64,000 bases of DNA from Nepenthes gracilis (Eukaryota; Streptophyta; Magnoliopsida; Caryophyllales; Nepenthaceae). This document shows positions 12,162-24,097 of this stretch, piece by piece. The stretch is taken from assembly GCA_033239525.1 (NCBI GenBank), contig BSYO01000009.1, positions 14,839,299 through 14,903,298 of the forward strand. Reading direction: 5' to 3'. How positions within the stretch are numbered: the stretch's first letter is position 1; the number at the start of each line of letters is the position of its first letter. The translations under genes and the position numbers were made by a program. Under the pieces are notes generated by a model. It made no database searches. It saw only the letters and a program-made list of their open reading frames with translations, and was not told the origin of the DNA.

Positions 12162-14671
12162 TGTGTGCTGCTTACTGGAGAGTCCTGTGCGCATCCTCGT
12201 GCGGCCCTCTCTCTGCCTTTCTCTCTGGAGAACTGGCGTGGGCTGTCCTTCCTTTGCCAGTCACCACCCACCACATTTGACGCCTTTATCGTTACGACGT
12301 TGGACACCATTTCATCATTTCTTATATTTAATTCAGAGAATATCCATTCATAATATTTGCATTTATATAAGAATAGACTGAAGCATAAGTCTTGTTTCAC
12401 TCTAATGTATCACTTAAAATGCCTCCTTTGAGTATTTCTCTTATTTACATCTGAACGGTACCCACTTCATCCCACTAATTATATTTAACGATTATTTGTA
12501 ATGAAATTTTGTATATATAATTATACATGGACGAAATCATATAATCATATCAACTGTAATTAGATTAAAAAAGAACATTTTTTCCGATAATGCAGCTAAA
12601 CTGATTATTGTGAAAACATGCTATCTTAAAAGGCCAAAACTTTTGTCTTTTCAATTCGAATAATTTCTTCAACAATGACAATACAACTCGTTGAGTTTTA
12701 AATTATGTGATTTTAAAGTGTATGCAAAATAGATATTATAACACCGGAATCCTCCCACTTCACCGGCCTCTCTCATGCATGCTCTACTATGGGAGTGGGT
12801 TTACATACCTATATAATTCATAAAAATTATCAAAAAATAATTTATTATTATTTTCTTTTTGAGAGAGTAAATTTGAAATAATAAACTAATATTATAAACA
12901 TACGTGAGTTATAATGGTTAATAAAATAATTTAGTAAAATTAATAAAAATTTTTAATTTGATTATTGGTTAATATATTTATATCAGAAAATTGACTAGAA
13001 TAAGATGCTAACTATACGTGGATACGCCTCTGCATATATGTAATACTTTTCAAGTTAAAGTCGTCTTTTTTTGCCTGTCCTAAAACTTGATTACTTTGAA
13101 TTAAATAAACGCATGTTGTCAAAATTTAGGATTAGGATTGATTGAATCACATTGGCAATACAATAGACCAAATAATATTTTTTTTTTTAAATTTTACATT
13201 TTTTTCTCCCTTCAAAAATCAATAAGATTAACTCAAGAATACTTCTTTAAATAATTATAAATATTTTTTTTTGCTGTGAAATGTCCTCCAATTTTGCCTT
13301 AAAAAGTTAGGCAAAAATATAAATAAATTAAAAAATTCAGTGTCTTTGGACGAATGAATGTCCCCTTACCATCTATTCAAAGCTCTGCAGAGTCAAACTT
13401 TTAAAAAAATAAAAAAATAAAAGAAAAAGCTGATGATGATGAGTTAGCTTCTATCAAAATAAACAAAATATCGTTAAATATTACATTATTAACAAATATT
13501 ATATTATAGACAGTAAATAAAGTTTCTTAATACTGCAAATTCGTCATCTCCTCAAATGAATTATCTTTAAAGTCTTTTTTTTTTTTGGGGGAGGGGGAGG
13601 GGGGACATAACTGGTGATATCAATTTTGCTTTATTCTCCTTAATCATCGCTTACATCAGTTATTAATTACTGAATCAAACTTAACGCAATTTACTCTTCA
13701 GTTTCATTGATTATACATGGTTTGCCAGTCAGACGACGAATAATAATACGGAGAACGTAGCTCATTTCCCTTATCCAGAACCCAATTCTCTCATCCAAGG
13801 TGTATATACGTCACTACTACCACTACTATTATTATTTTTACACTCCTCCTCTAAATATAAAACGCAATAATGATTTATGAATATGCGCTGTGCTGCATGT
13901 CTCTCATAGTTTGTCGCTTCAATCATTCACGCATCAACTCCATCAATCGCCTCGTTGCCAGCTCATTTCACCGTTGCTTATTTTATCTTTGACTTCTTAT
14001 CAGAGCCTTGGAGGATCCTATTCAAGGACAGAATTTTTATTTCAAATTTATTTTTTTTATTTCTATAAAATTTATATTTAAATAAAATAGTCTTTAACAG
14101 GGATTAAAACTCTTATTCCGTAGAGCAGGAACCCATCCCCACTCATGAGCACTCATTACAAATAAAAATAGATAAAAATTGAGATTATATTAATATTGCT
14201 CAATTCTAATATATACACCTTATTAAATATTATAATTATTTTTCTATGCAATTCGATATGGTTGGAGGCGGAGGCTGTGGTGGTGGCATAAAGATGAAGA
14301 AAAAGGGTGCATAGGAGAGGGAAAAAGAAAAATAATGTTATAGTTGATATAAGCTTTTTATATTTTATTTTTAAACATCCGATAAGAATTTTAATTATAT
14401 TAAATTTACTAATATAGAATATTAGTGAATTTCAGTATCACATGTCATTATGAAAATTAGTCGTACTTTATAATTATTAGATAAAATTAAATTATTATAA
14501 TAATAATTTAAGCGGCTATAAAACACCACACATTTTTAAATAATATGATTTCTAAAAATATCGTAATTTATTACTTATTTTCAACACGCAGCTATAAAAC
14601 ACGGCATTGTTTAATTACTCCATTTATAAGGCCTCACTCATTATTTAACACTTGCGATCTTCACCACTACC

Positions 14672-14776
14672 TTTATTTGTCTTTTTTTTTTTTAAAAAAA
14701 AGACAAATAAAATAAAAAATAGAAAAATAATCCTTTAAAAAAAAGACAAATAAAATAAAAAATAGAAAAATAATCC
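14672..14776. repeat. perfect 43-bp tandem duplication overlapping a long hairpin
   Basis: Two identical 43-bp units occupy 14691-14733 and 14734-14776, each running from TTTAAAAAAAAGACAAAT to AGAAAAATAATCC. Just upstream, TTTATTTGTCTTTTTTTT (14672 onward) is the reverse complement of AAAAAAAAGACAAATAAA in the first unit, so a stem of about 18-20 bp with almost no loop can form. Confidence 0.9.
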
Positions 14777-16249
14777 CCGTGCAATTAGTCCATTTCGGCA
14801 TTATCTATTCAGTTCTATTATTCACTGAATTTTTTTATAAAAAAAAAAGAAAAAGAAAAATATTGATGGCTGTAAGTCTCGTGTGAAAACGACATTTTTC
14901 AGGGGGGCGGTGGCCCAAAGTCGTATCGCGAGTTTTGCATGCACGTGGATCTCTGTCAAGGCTGAATTGTAAGAGCTGTGGGCCCATAGATTAAGCTCAC
15001 TCTGTGAAAGGTCCGACCTACGAGACCCACGCGTGCCCGCTACCAAAATGTTGATCAATATCACAAGACTACCCACTATATATCTATTTTAATGTACGGT
15101 TAGAATTATTCATGTATTTTTTAATATTAAAATATTATATTATTTAAATATATTTCAATGCGTCAAATATTTCTCATAAAATGTGCATCCTATCTTCATG
15201 TTTCTCCCCACCAAGCACGAATATGATGGTGATTGAATTTATATGTTTAAGCAGAATTGTAATGGTTTTATGTGGTTAATTATGCCATCATATTATAACA
15301 ATTGAACAATTCGATTAATGTTGAATTTAGTAAAAATAAATATAGAAGAAAAGCGGCGTATATTTTACTTTTTAAAGTTTCAGAAAATAAAAAAAAATTT
15401 ATAATAAGGTGCCCATTTATAAAACTACTTACATATAAATATAAGAATAAAGCCGAACATAGTTTTAAATACATCTATAGAAATTAAAAAAAATAAATAT
15501 TTCTTTGGCATCCTCCTCAACCTCACCATAGATTAAAAGAAACAAACTTGAGGTTGAATTCCAAGTTATGATTCAATTAGATAAATCTGAGGAGTGCGGA
15601 GAGAACTAAAGTCAATCCAATAAGAATGAAACATCTTATAAATAATAGATGAGGTTTGACAGACATCTAGTAAAAGAGATAGTGGTAGATTTAACAATAA
15701 TTTATATGTTTTTTTAATATAAATTGAAAGACAAAAATCAATTTACAATATGAAATATTATTCATCTATAAATTAAATTAAGAACTAAAATAATAACTTT
15801 TTGTTATTGATATTAATACCAATTGCTGTATTCAATGACAATTTTCTATTGATTTGGATCATTTAAGCTTTAGATACTATTTAATGATGGTATATATTAG
15901 AATATCAAATCTTAGAGATCTAAAAATTAAAATTTTTATATGTATAGATATTTTTTATCAAAATATCTAAGGTGTTGGTTACAATTAATGGTAGAAGTAG
16001 ACGGATATGTAAATACCCTAAAACCAAGAAACCTTAAACCAATTGATTGATTAAATTTTTTTAATACAAAAATTAAATATTTTCTCACTTGGTTCAACGT
16101 TGCATTTAATATAATATCCAAAATCAATCTTTTCACAGTTTTAAAAAATAAAATATATGAATTATGAAGATAAATTATCTACTAATGAACATGAATTATA
16201 GTACTGTTGTGTTAAGTACGCGGCCTTGAGAGGGATCCTCATAAATTAT

Positions 16250-16356
16250 ATTGGATAAGTGGTTTAAGCGAACATAAGTTATTATTTTTCAGAAATTTTT
16301 ACGTGAAAACCTTATCTTATGGGGAGGAAAACCACGGGCGCTTAGGGCCTTGAAAA
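16250..16356 (-). repeat. copia LTR-like R/U5 remnant
   Basis: On minus, GTGGTTTTCCTCCCCATAAG is followed by GGTTTTCACGTAAAAATTTC, a pairing familiar from the 3' part of many plant copia LTRs. A related segment sits at 17910-18035 (GGATAAGTGGTTT ... GGGGAGGAAAAACC on plus). No terminal TG/CA could be assigned. Confidence 0.45.
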
Positions 16357-18290
16357 AAATACTAACCAATATATGATAACATCACTTAATAAATAAATCT
16401 TTTATTTATTATAAATCTAATTATTAATGATATTTAAAAAATAAATTAATGTGTAGGCGTCCGTTCTCATAGCGTTTCTTGACTTTCTTGGGCTTTACTA
16501 GGCTTCGAGTTCTCGGTTTTGTTTTGTCAGCGTGTGCAGGTATTGCTAGCGTTGTCCCGTGCTTCTTCATAAGCGGAATGCCAGGACACAAATAAGTCCT
16601 TGGGCCTTTCATTCCGGCTTCTCATTTGGGGCCTTTCTTTAAAAATAAATAAGAAGTTTATTCAAAGCATCATTATCTATCAAATAAAAAATTACACGTT
16701 GGCGGGCGTAATATCGTGTGACAAGGGTAATCATATTTTGTCAATATAATCCGGTGACGCTCGACAAGCTTTGAATATCAACGATATCCTCTGGATGGCC
16801 TTTCATTAATACGACATTATGAGGGCGCTTGGGGTGCCTTTTGCCGAGACTTGATTAGTGATCAACAATCAAGGTGATCCATTTTAAAAATTGACTAGAT
16901 TATGTGACTATTCAATAACCATTTTTTATTTAATATGTTCTTTTGCAATATCTGGCTGTCTTGAGAAGTTCAAAAAATTCTATATCAATATATTGATGAT
17001 GTCTTTATATTACAATTAAGAGGTCGGGATTGATTTATTATTTTTAGTTAAAAATATAACAATGATGTTCCTTAAATTGATCCTTCTTTCGGGGTCCTCG
17101 GTGATCGAGGGTCTCGCCTTCACTTCCTTTGCTAATGCATTCAAGATCTTTTACTACGGGGATTAATCAACCCTTGAGGGATATGATGGTGGATTTCGAG
17201 AGGGATACGGCTCGCGGCCCGTGAGGTCGTATGAAATATCATATTTTATAGCTTCAAATAAGTAAATACACTTTAACTTCTATAGTGAAAGTAGCAATTA
17301 GAATTTACTTTACACTTCAAGATATAGTTTTTGATAAAGGGGACGCTCCCTTGATATGTTGTTTTTTCTTGTTTTGTTAAATATAAATTTATCTTTTGAT
17401 ATCCAGATGTTGATCTTATATGGGCAATTTTTTACTAGCGCTGTCTGGCGGCGCCTCAGTGATGATAATAAAGCCTTTTAAAAATCGATCATAGCCGAAG
17501 TTTTTATTGTCCGGCCGTGGGTCGCCGAGTCAGCGCCAAGTTTTGTTGCATGAAATTTGGGTCCCTCGGTGGCGCCTTTCAAGTTATCAATACATTTTTT
17601 ATATATAAGCGGCATTTGGGCTGACCTCCAGTATTGGCGCCCTCAGCCCGGGTGCGTGCTCCGCGCCTATTATGGCCTTACCCTATATTATATTTGATAA
17701 CCCGGCGATCTTGAATATATTTTAAAATTCTTAATGGCTTGAGTGATCCTCATGCCCAATTTATTCTAATACTTTGTTTTTCCAAATGACTTGTTTCAGT
17801 CGGTTTTGGGTTGAAGATAGTCTTATTTCCATGGCAAAAATGATATGAGATCTTGTGTAAATCAAAATGTATTAGGGTTCCAATAAAGGGGTGTTGGGTC
17901 CACGACGTCGATCGGATAAGTGGTTTCCGGCAACACAAGTGTTTGGGGTGTTGGACACGAGATAGAGATTGAGACCGGATTGAAAAACCTCCTCTTAAAT
18001 GGGGAGGAAAAACCGAGGCTTGGCCTTGAAAGTGCTTCACTATTTGGGTTGAAGTCTTTACAAAGTATAGTTGTGATTAATTTAACTTTGAGTCTTTGCT
18101 CTTTTATAGCTTTTTTGTGATATTGGTTCAATTTGAATATGTCATTGAGACGGCGGGTGGTTGCGGGTTTGTTTGGAATCAACATAGTTGGCAATAGGAG
18201 TGGGGCACCTTGTATACTTAGTAAACAATCATTCTTGGGCAATTTTAAAATCTATCTAAAAGCATTTGGGGCCCTTTTTTTATTGTACAT
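16357..18290 (-). pseudogene. copia RNase H copy 1, mosaic with GC-rich blocks
   Basis: Contains, in order, the same AT-rich segments as the copia RNase H at 18300-19195, for example CTAACCAATATATGATAACA at 16361 and TTTACTTTACACTTCAAGAT at 17303. Between them sit GC-rich stretches of tens to about 200 bp that are absent from copy 2 and encode nothing recognisable. The minus frame at 18242-17862 starts with NDCLLSI, the linker word before RNase H, and then diverges. Reading these blocks as insertions is inference, because copy 2 keeps more nearly the expected RNase H spacing. Confidence 0.6.
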
Positions 18291-18299
18291 TATGTTTTA

Positions 18300-19195
18300 T
18301 AAAATACTAACCAATATATGATAACATCACTTAATGAACAAACTTTATATTTATTATAAATCTGATTATTAATGATTTATTTTAAAATAAGTTAATGTGT
18401 ACTCATACCTTTTAAAAATCACAAATAAATAAGAAGTTTATTCAAAACATCATTATCTATCGAATAAAAATTGGTTTTGAATATCAATGATGATATGCCT
18501 TTCATTAAATGATTAGGGATCAACAACTCAATACTAAGGTATTCAATAACCATTTTTTTTATTTAATATGTTCTTTTATAGCTAAAAATTCTATATCAAT
18601 AAATTGAACTATATTACAATTTTTATTATTTTTATTTATTAAAGCATTCAAGAAAACTTAATGATTGAAATTTCTCGTCTATATATCATATTTTATAGCT
18701 TCAAAATAAGAAATACACTTAACTTCTACAGTGAAAGTAGCAATTAGAATTTACTTTACACTTCAAGATATAGTTCCTTTGATAAATATAAACGATATCC
18801 AGATGTTGATTTATATGAATTAATACATCGCATAAAGTCTGAATTTGAGTAGCAAAATACTTTCATATTATCAATACATTTATATATAAGTATATTATAT
18901 TTGAAATTTTGAAGATATTTGATTACATTCTTAATATCTTTTTAGTGATTCATACCCAGTTTATTCTAATACTTTCCTAGTATTTCCATGGCAAAAATGA
19001 TATGAGATCTTGTGCAAATCTGAGTTTGTATCAGGTTTCCAATAATGAAAGCATAAAGATTATTATTTATTTATTTATTTAACATTATTATTATTTTTAT
19101 ATTCGTTCAATTTGAATATGTCTTCCTTCATAATAGGAGGTATACTTAGTAAACAATCATTCATTTGAAATCTATCTAAAAAGCATTATTGATGT
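18300..19195 (-). pseudogene. copia RNase H copy 2
   Basis: RNase H domain of copia G, which removes RNA from the RNA/DNA hybrid during reverse transcription. Minus-strand words in order: RFQMNDCLLSI (19140-19180), HKISYHFCHGN (about 18985-19020), STSGY-like and GTISWS-like blocks near 18770-18820, ATFTVEVK near 18720, then DIEFLAIKEHIK near 18565-18610, all matching the copia RNase H pattern. Stops and small deletions are frequent. It directly continues the RT at 19196-19990. Confidence 0.75.
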
Positions 19196-20762
19196 AAGTC
19201 TCATATGACAAATTTAAAATACCTCATAATTAATCTCGATTGATTTTAATCTCAATGACATAAGATATATCATACACATTCTTTATTTTAAATTTATTAG
19301 AGAAAACTTAATTTACCTTATCTAACAAACTCTTATCATTAGGTACAAACAAATATCATCCATGTATAAAATAAAAAAAAATGTATCTCATTTTTACTGA
19401 TGTTTTGATATATAGATTGATCTATATATATTCTCTTCAAAACTAAATAAAAAAATAATATCATTAAATTTTAAATATTATTAATGAGAGACTTCTTTTA
19501 ATCTATATATAAACTTTTTCATCTTGCATACAAATTGCTTACCATTATTAGATAAGAATTTTTCTGATTATTTTATGTAAGCTTTCTCTTTTAGGTCACT
19601 ATTGAAAAAAGTTATTTTCACATTAAATTTTTATAATTTTATATTAAAATGGGTAACTATACAAAGAGAATCTTTCTTAGAATGGAGGAAATATTTCTTT
19701 ATAATTAATTATTTCCTTTTAGTAAATATTTTAGGAACAAATCTCACTTTGTATCTTTCAATATTGCCCAATAAATTTTTTTTTATCTTAAAGACTCATT
19801 TACACTTTTTGATTTTCATTCTATCAAGCAACTTAATAAGATTTTAGATTTTATTATATTTTATGAAATTTATCTCTACCTCTATGATATTATATCATAA
19901 ATTGATTCATTGTAAGTCATGACTTGTTAAAAAGATTTAGGATCATTTTTTACTCTGATATTAAAGTCAGATTCTTATAAATAAATAATATAATTATAAA
20001 AGATTATTAATTTAATTACTCTAGTAGATCTTCTTAATATTACAACAATATTTTTAAGAGGAGTATGTTATTTGATTGATTATTCAACTATCTCAATTAA
20101 ATTCTTAGCAATTTTATCAACTGAAATGACATTAGCAACTTGTAAAATTATATCGATTAATTACTCAACACCAATTTAAACCTAAAGAGTATTGTGAATA
20201 ACAATTATTCTATAACTTAAAGTGAAAGGTTGAAAATTTAAATAATTTTTAAAAAAATTACATTTCTAAATTAATTGCTCATACCAATCAAATCATTCTT
20301 AATAAATTTTACATTTCTTAATTCTATAATACTAGTGCTTTGAGATGACCAGTAAAATGTATATTCTTTAAATCTTTTAGTATGTCTAATAAAATACTCA
20401 ATAATGGATCTTGGATCAACTTTTTCTCTTATGAGTTGTAAATTCTTACTTTAAACAAATATCTCTAAATGCATATATGTCATAAACTCAATTTCTAATA
20501 TTTTCATAACTCAAAAGGAGCTTTGAGCTAATATTTATTAGAATACGGTTTAATATACACATTATCATTTTAAGTGCTTTAATCCATGATAATTTCAAAA
20601 GATTGGAGTTGCCAACATACTTTGCACTATATCCAGTAATGTTTGATTTTTTCTTATTACGTTGTTTCGATCTAAAATATCAAATATAATTTATTAGGTA
20701 ACTATTTTATACTCTTAAAGAAACTTTACAAAAAGACCAAATACTTATTTATCATCAGACTA
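19196..20762 (-). pseudogene. copia reverse transcriptase and C-terminal integrase
   Basis: On minus from 20762: an integrase end with RNNVIRKNQTLLDIVQSML (about 20620-20690), LSWIKALKM, SSKAPFELW-like and KRFKEYTFYW-like blocks. A roughly 300-bp linker follows. Reverse transcriptase from about 19990 has CKWVFKIKKN, GNIERYKVRF, KFNVKITFFN, FVCKMKKFIYRLKE and the catalytic YMDDI box near 19335-19350, which keeps both Asp residues although the reading frame around it is broken. Domain order integrase before RT identifies Ty1/copia. The 5' part of integrase lies beyond the nested insertion at 46690-47090. Confidence 0.8.
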
Positions 20763-22484
20763 TGTAATATTTCAGATTTTTATTTGAATTATTTTAATAT
20801 TAGTTATGATTTTAGATAATTTCAATGTGATAAAATTAATAAATATTATAAAATTTAAAAAAAAAAGAATTTTTGGCGTGGCACCCAAAGCATGCTCGAG
20901 AGGCACTGAGCGCCAATGAGATATTATATATATATTAATATAAAAAAGAGAAAACCACGGGCGGAACCCGCAACTGGAAAAAGAAGGGAAAATAGGAAAA
21001 TAAAAAGGGGGAGAGAGGGTTTCGGGCAACGAAGGAAGAAGCAGGAAAAAAAAGAAAAGAAGGAGAAAGAGAGAGAGAGAGGGAGATGGTTTTACATGCT
21101 GAGGAGAAGGGATAAGAAAGAAGAAGAGAAAGGAGAAGGAAAGAGAGGAGGCACTACACAAGGAGTGGCAACGCGCAAAAAGAGAGAGAAGCACGTAGGG
21201 AGGAGGCTCGCGGTAGGAGAGAAGCCACGCGGGGAGAGAGACATAAGGTGTGCGGCAGAGGAGAGAGAATGTGTAATTTGGCTACCTCGAAGTATCATTT
21301 TTTTTATCTGCTTGGTATAAGATTGAAACAAGTATTTATAACCTCTATTTTTGGTCTACTTTAGTATCTATTATATTTTGCATGTGTTTTGGAGGTTTTT
21401 ATGATTTTATAGAAACCGTTGTAAATATTTGACGTTGTTTATTTTTGTATTAGTATGCTTATATGGAAATGAGTAGAGTTTGAGACCTAGTGGGTTGATA
21501 TGTGTGTGGGACCATGGTGGTCCAAGACCTTGGTGGGTCGATAAATGTTTGGGGATAAGGGAGTCCGAGACCCTAGTGGGTTGATATATGTGTGGAACCA
21601 TGGCGATTAGAGGCCTTGGTGGGTTGATATGTGATGGCTAAGAACTACAGGATTAAAATATAGTAAGGCTAATGGAGTCAATGATATGTGGTGATCAAGA
21701 GTTACAGGTCTAAAATATAGTTGGGCTAATGGAACCAATAAAATATGATGGCCGAGAGTTGCAAGCTAAAATGTAGTTGGACTAATAGAGCCGATAATAT
21801 ATGGTAGTTGAGAGCTACATGACTAAAATGTAGTCGAGATCTAATAATATAAAATGGTTGAGAGTTGCAGGTTTAAACTACAACTAATAATGATAAAAAG
21901 GTGGTTGAGAATTGCATACCTAAAATGTGGCCGGACACTGATTATATGTAATGGTCTAGAGTGGTCGACTTAAAACGTAAATGTTATGATGTGTAGATTA
22001 GATTTTAATTTACATCTGCTGTGAGTGTATGATGGTTTTGGTATACGTGGCGGAGTTCAGAGCACGATTTGTTGTTGACCTAAAACGTAATCAAATTTTT
22101 GGTGAGTATTTTATTTATATGATTAAGATGGAGCTGGTCGTATTTGATTTCTTGGTTTAGGGTTTGATTGGGATGTACTCGGGTTTTGGTTTTGGCCGAG
22201 TGTAGGCTTTGATATGTGTATAGAGAACTTACGGTTTTTACGCCATTATGTAGATGAGTTGTATTATTTGGTTGTTTCTTTTATGACTGTTCGTAGGGCA
22301 GGTTGTGTGTATTTTATCTGAATGGTTATCTGATGAAATTCTATGCGAGTGAGATTATCAGCTCCTATATTTTGGGTTGGTCACATCTAAATGTTTAGAA
22401 TTTAGTATTTATTATTATAATTATTTAGGATTTTAAATTTTATTAGTAATAATTATTTTGACCTACTTTACTCTCAATTGTGAT
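20763..22484 (+). repeat. 5' LTR of element C
   Basis: Starts TGTAATATTTCAG and ends near AATTGTGATA, just before the primer site. It contains a purine-rich leader (20950-21250), a 43-bp minisatellite with three full units plus a 27-bp partial (21482-21637), and a second array of about 57-bp units (about 21630-21960). It aligns with 23901-24884 over its first 930 bp and with 46506-46689 over its last 190 bp. Large frames on either strand at 20772-21331 are translations of the purine tract. Confidence 0.85.
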
Positions 22485-22486
22485 AG

Positions 22487-22500
22487 AACGGTATCAAAGA
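22487..22500 (+). other. primer-binding site, initiator Met-tRNA type (element C)
   Basis: GAACGGTATCAAAG lies a few bases after the LTR end and resembles the common TGGTATCAGAGC primer site with a few changes. Confidence 0.65.
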
Positions 22501-22619
22501 AAATCATAATGGAAAGTGTTTGGGGTGGTTTTGGAAAGGTTATTAATGAAACTTTTTACATGATAGGTAGATTATGGCAAACTATAGAGATTTTAGAGGC
22601 TGGTAATCATTCTTAAGTT

Positions 22620-23720
22620 GAGAAGATGAGATTAGGGTTAGAAGGTCGGTTTCAAATTGAGAGGATGCCAGGGATAGATGTTCAATTTTAGGATGAGAAA
22701 ATACTTGGATCAGGAGGTTAGCCTTGAGTTGAGGAGGCGATTATACTGCTATGATGGGTCGTATGAGCAACGTAATGGATAGACTGATTTAGCAACAGGA
22801 TCAGGATATGGCTACCTTACAAAGAATGGCTAAGCTGGGCTAGGGAAGGACATCTTTTGGTTGATTTAGGCCCGAGCATGTTTTGGAATTTTTGGGTGAG
22901 TTTGATCCTATTGGAACAAAAAATTGTTGAAGAAGTTAGAAAGAATATTTGAAATCATTAATTTCCCTGAGAAGAACGGGGTGAGGTTCACTACGTATAG
23001 ATTAGATGGTGAGGTTATGAGATGGTGGGACTCTTAGCATTATTTATTGAGCTTGGACAATGAGAAAATAGATTGGGAAGTTTTTTGGGAGACATTGTTG
23101 GACAAGTTCTTTTCATTGAGCATCTAGAAGATTAAGGGAGTCGAGTTCGGCTAGTTATGGCAAGGAGACAAGACAGTGGTTGAGTACGACTCGTAATTCA
23201 TAGAGCTCTCTTAGTTTGCTCCCCATTTGGTTGTTGATGAAACTCAAAGAACCCAAAGGTTTTTGCATGGGCTATAAGACTCAATTCGAAAATAGTTAGT
23301 TCTATTCAAACTGTGAACATATAGCACAGTCCTAGATCTGGCAATGTTGATTGAGCAGAAGCAATTTAGGGAGAAGTATTTTCAAAAGAAGTTAGAACAC
23401 CGAGGTCAGAGTTTAAAAGGGGAGTATCTCATTGGATATCTCGCTTGATTCCTAGGAGTCAAGACAAAGAAAAGTTTGTGGAAACAAAAGCTTCCCCTCC
23501 GATATTTTAGTTTATGAAGTCTACTTGTGAGTATTGTGGGAAGAATTAAGCGGTACGAACTTGCCTCCGTCATAGTGGGGCTTGCTTTAGGTGTGCTCAA
23601 ATGGGCCATCTTGCAAAGGATTGTCAGTCTTTGAGGCGTGGGTGTCTAGAGAGGGGGGCTGATGACTCCCAATCGGGCATTTGCGGGCACAACTTGAGAT
23701 GCTAGAGTCAATCCTTCAGT
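22620..23720 (+). pseudogene. gypsy gag of element C
   Basis: Gag precursor of a chromovirus. Visible blocks: VMDRLIQQQDQDMATLQRM near 22775, FRPEHV.EFLGEFDP near 22870, VRFTTYRLDGEVMRWWDS near 22985, NEKIDWEVFWET near 23060, DKTVVEYDS and DETQRTQRFLHG near 23230, LIEQKQFREKYFQKK near 23350, and a CCHC knuckle CFRCAQMGHLAKDC (about 23585-23626) with all four metal ligands intact. At least five in-frame stops and several frameshifts interrupt it. The knuckle is better preserved than the rest. Directly after it the protein should continue into protease, but that section is absent. Confidence 0.8.
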
Positions 23721-23871
23721 TGTGGAAGATTTTGGATCAAAAGATCAGGTGTTGATGAATAAGGTAATTCCATTGGTTAATGTGCTGTGGAGGAACCACG
23801 CAGTGAAAGAAGCAACTTGGGAGCGCAAAAGCAAAGTTTGGGAGAAATATCCTTATTTATTCGAGAATTGA
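23721..23871 (+). pseudogene. C-terminal chromodomain stub of pol (element C)
   Basis: The only pol piece left in C: KDQVLMNKVIPLVNVLWRNH, then VKEATWER and YPYLFEN before a stop at about 23869. This is the extreme C-terminus of integrase, where Tekay-type chromoviruses carry a chromodomain thought to steer integration to heterochromatin. It follows gag after only about 90 bp, so roughly 4 kb of protease-RT-RNase H-integrase is missing. It leads into the polypurine tract and 3' LTR. Confidence 0.8.
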
Positions 23872-23900
23872 GTGCATAAATTTTGAGAATAAGGGGAGGA

Positions 23901-24060
23901 TGTAATATCGCGGATCCCCATTTGAATTATTTAAATATTAATTATGATTTTAGATAAATTGGATATAGCGAAATTAATAAATATTATGAAATTTTGAAAA
24001 AAATTAAAATTTTTGGTATGGTGCTCGAAACATGCTTGAGAGGTGCTGAGCACTTGTGGG

Positions 24061-24097
<37 letters not shown>

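Larger units (their letters stand above)
11606..16150. other. long AT-rich intergenic region
   Basis: No protein, RNA gene or complete transposon was recognised. It holds an A-rich tract (11650-11681), a GC-richer CT/GA-rich patch (12030-12300) that looks like a plant promoter and leader on minus but leads into no identifiable gene, a T12 plus G-run tract (13575-13604), a hairpin with tandem repeat (14672-14776), and a GC-richer patch with TGGGCCCAT at 14979-14988, a word common in plant promoters. Confidence 0.5.

Noticed and set aside
12017..12400. 127-codon minus frame as a coding exon
   Set aside because: Low-complexity Ser/Leu from the (CT)n tract; overlapping frames on both strands are equally open.
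20772..21331. Long open frames on both strands rich in Arg/Lys/Glu or Ser/Leu/Phe
   Set aside because: They translate the purine-rich leader of the C LTR, and the matching frames recur at 23984-24494 in the other LTR copy.
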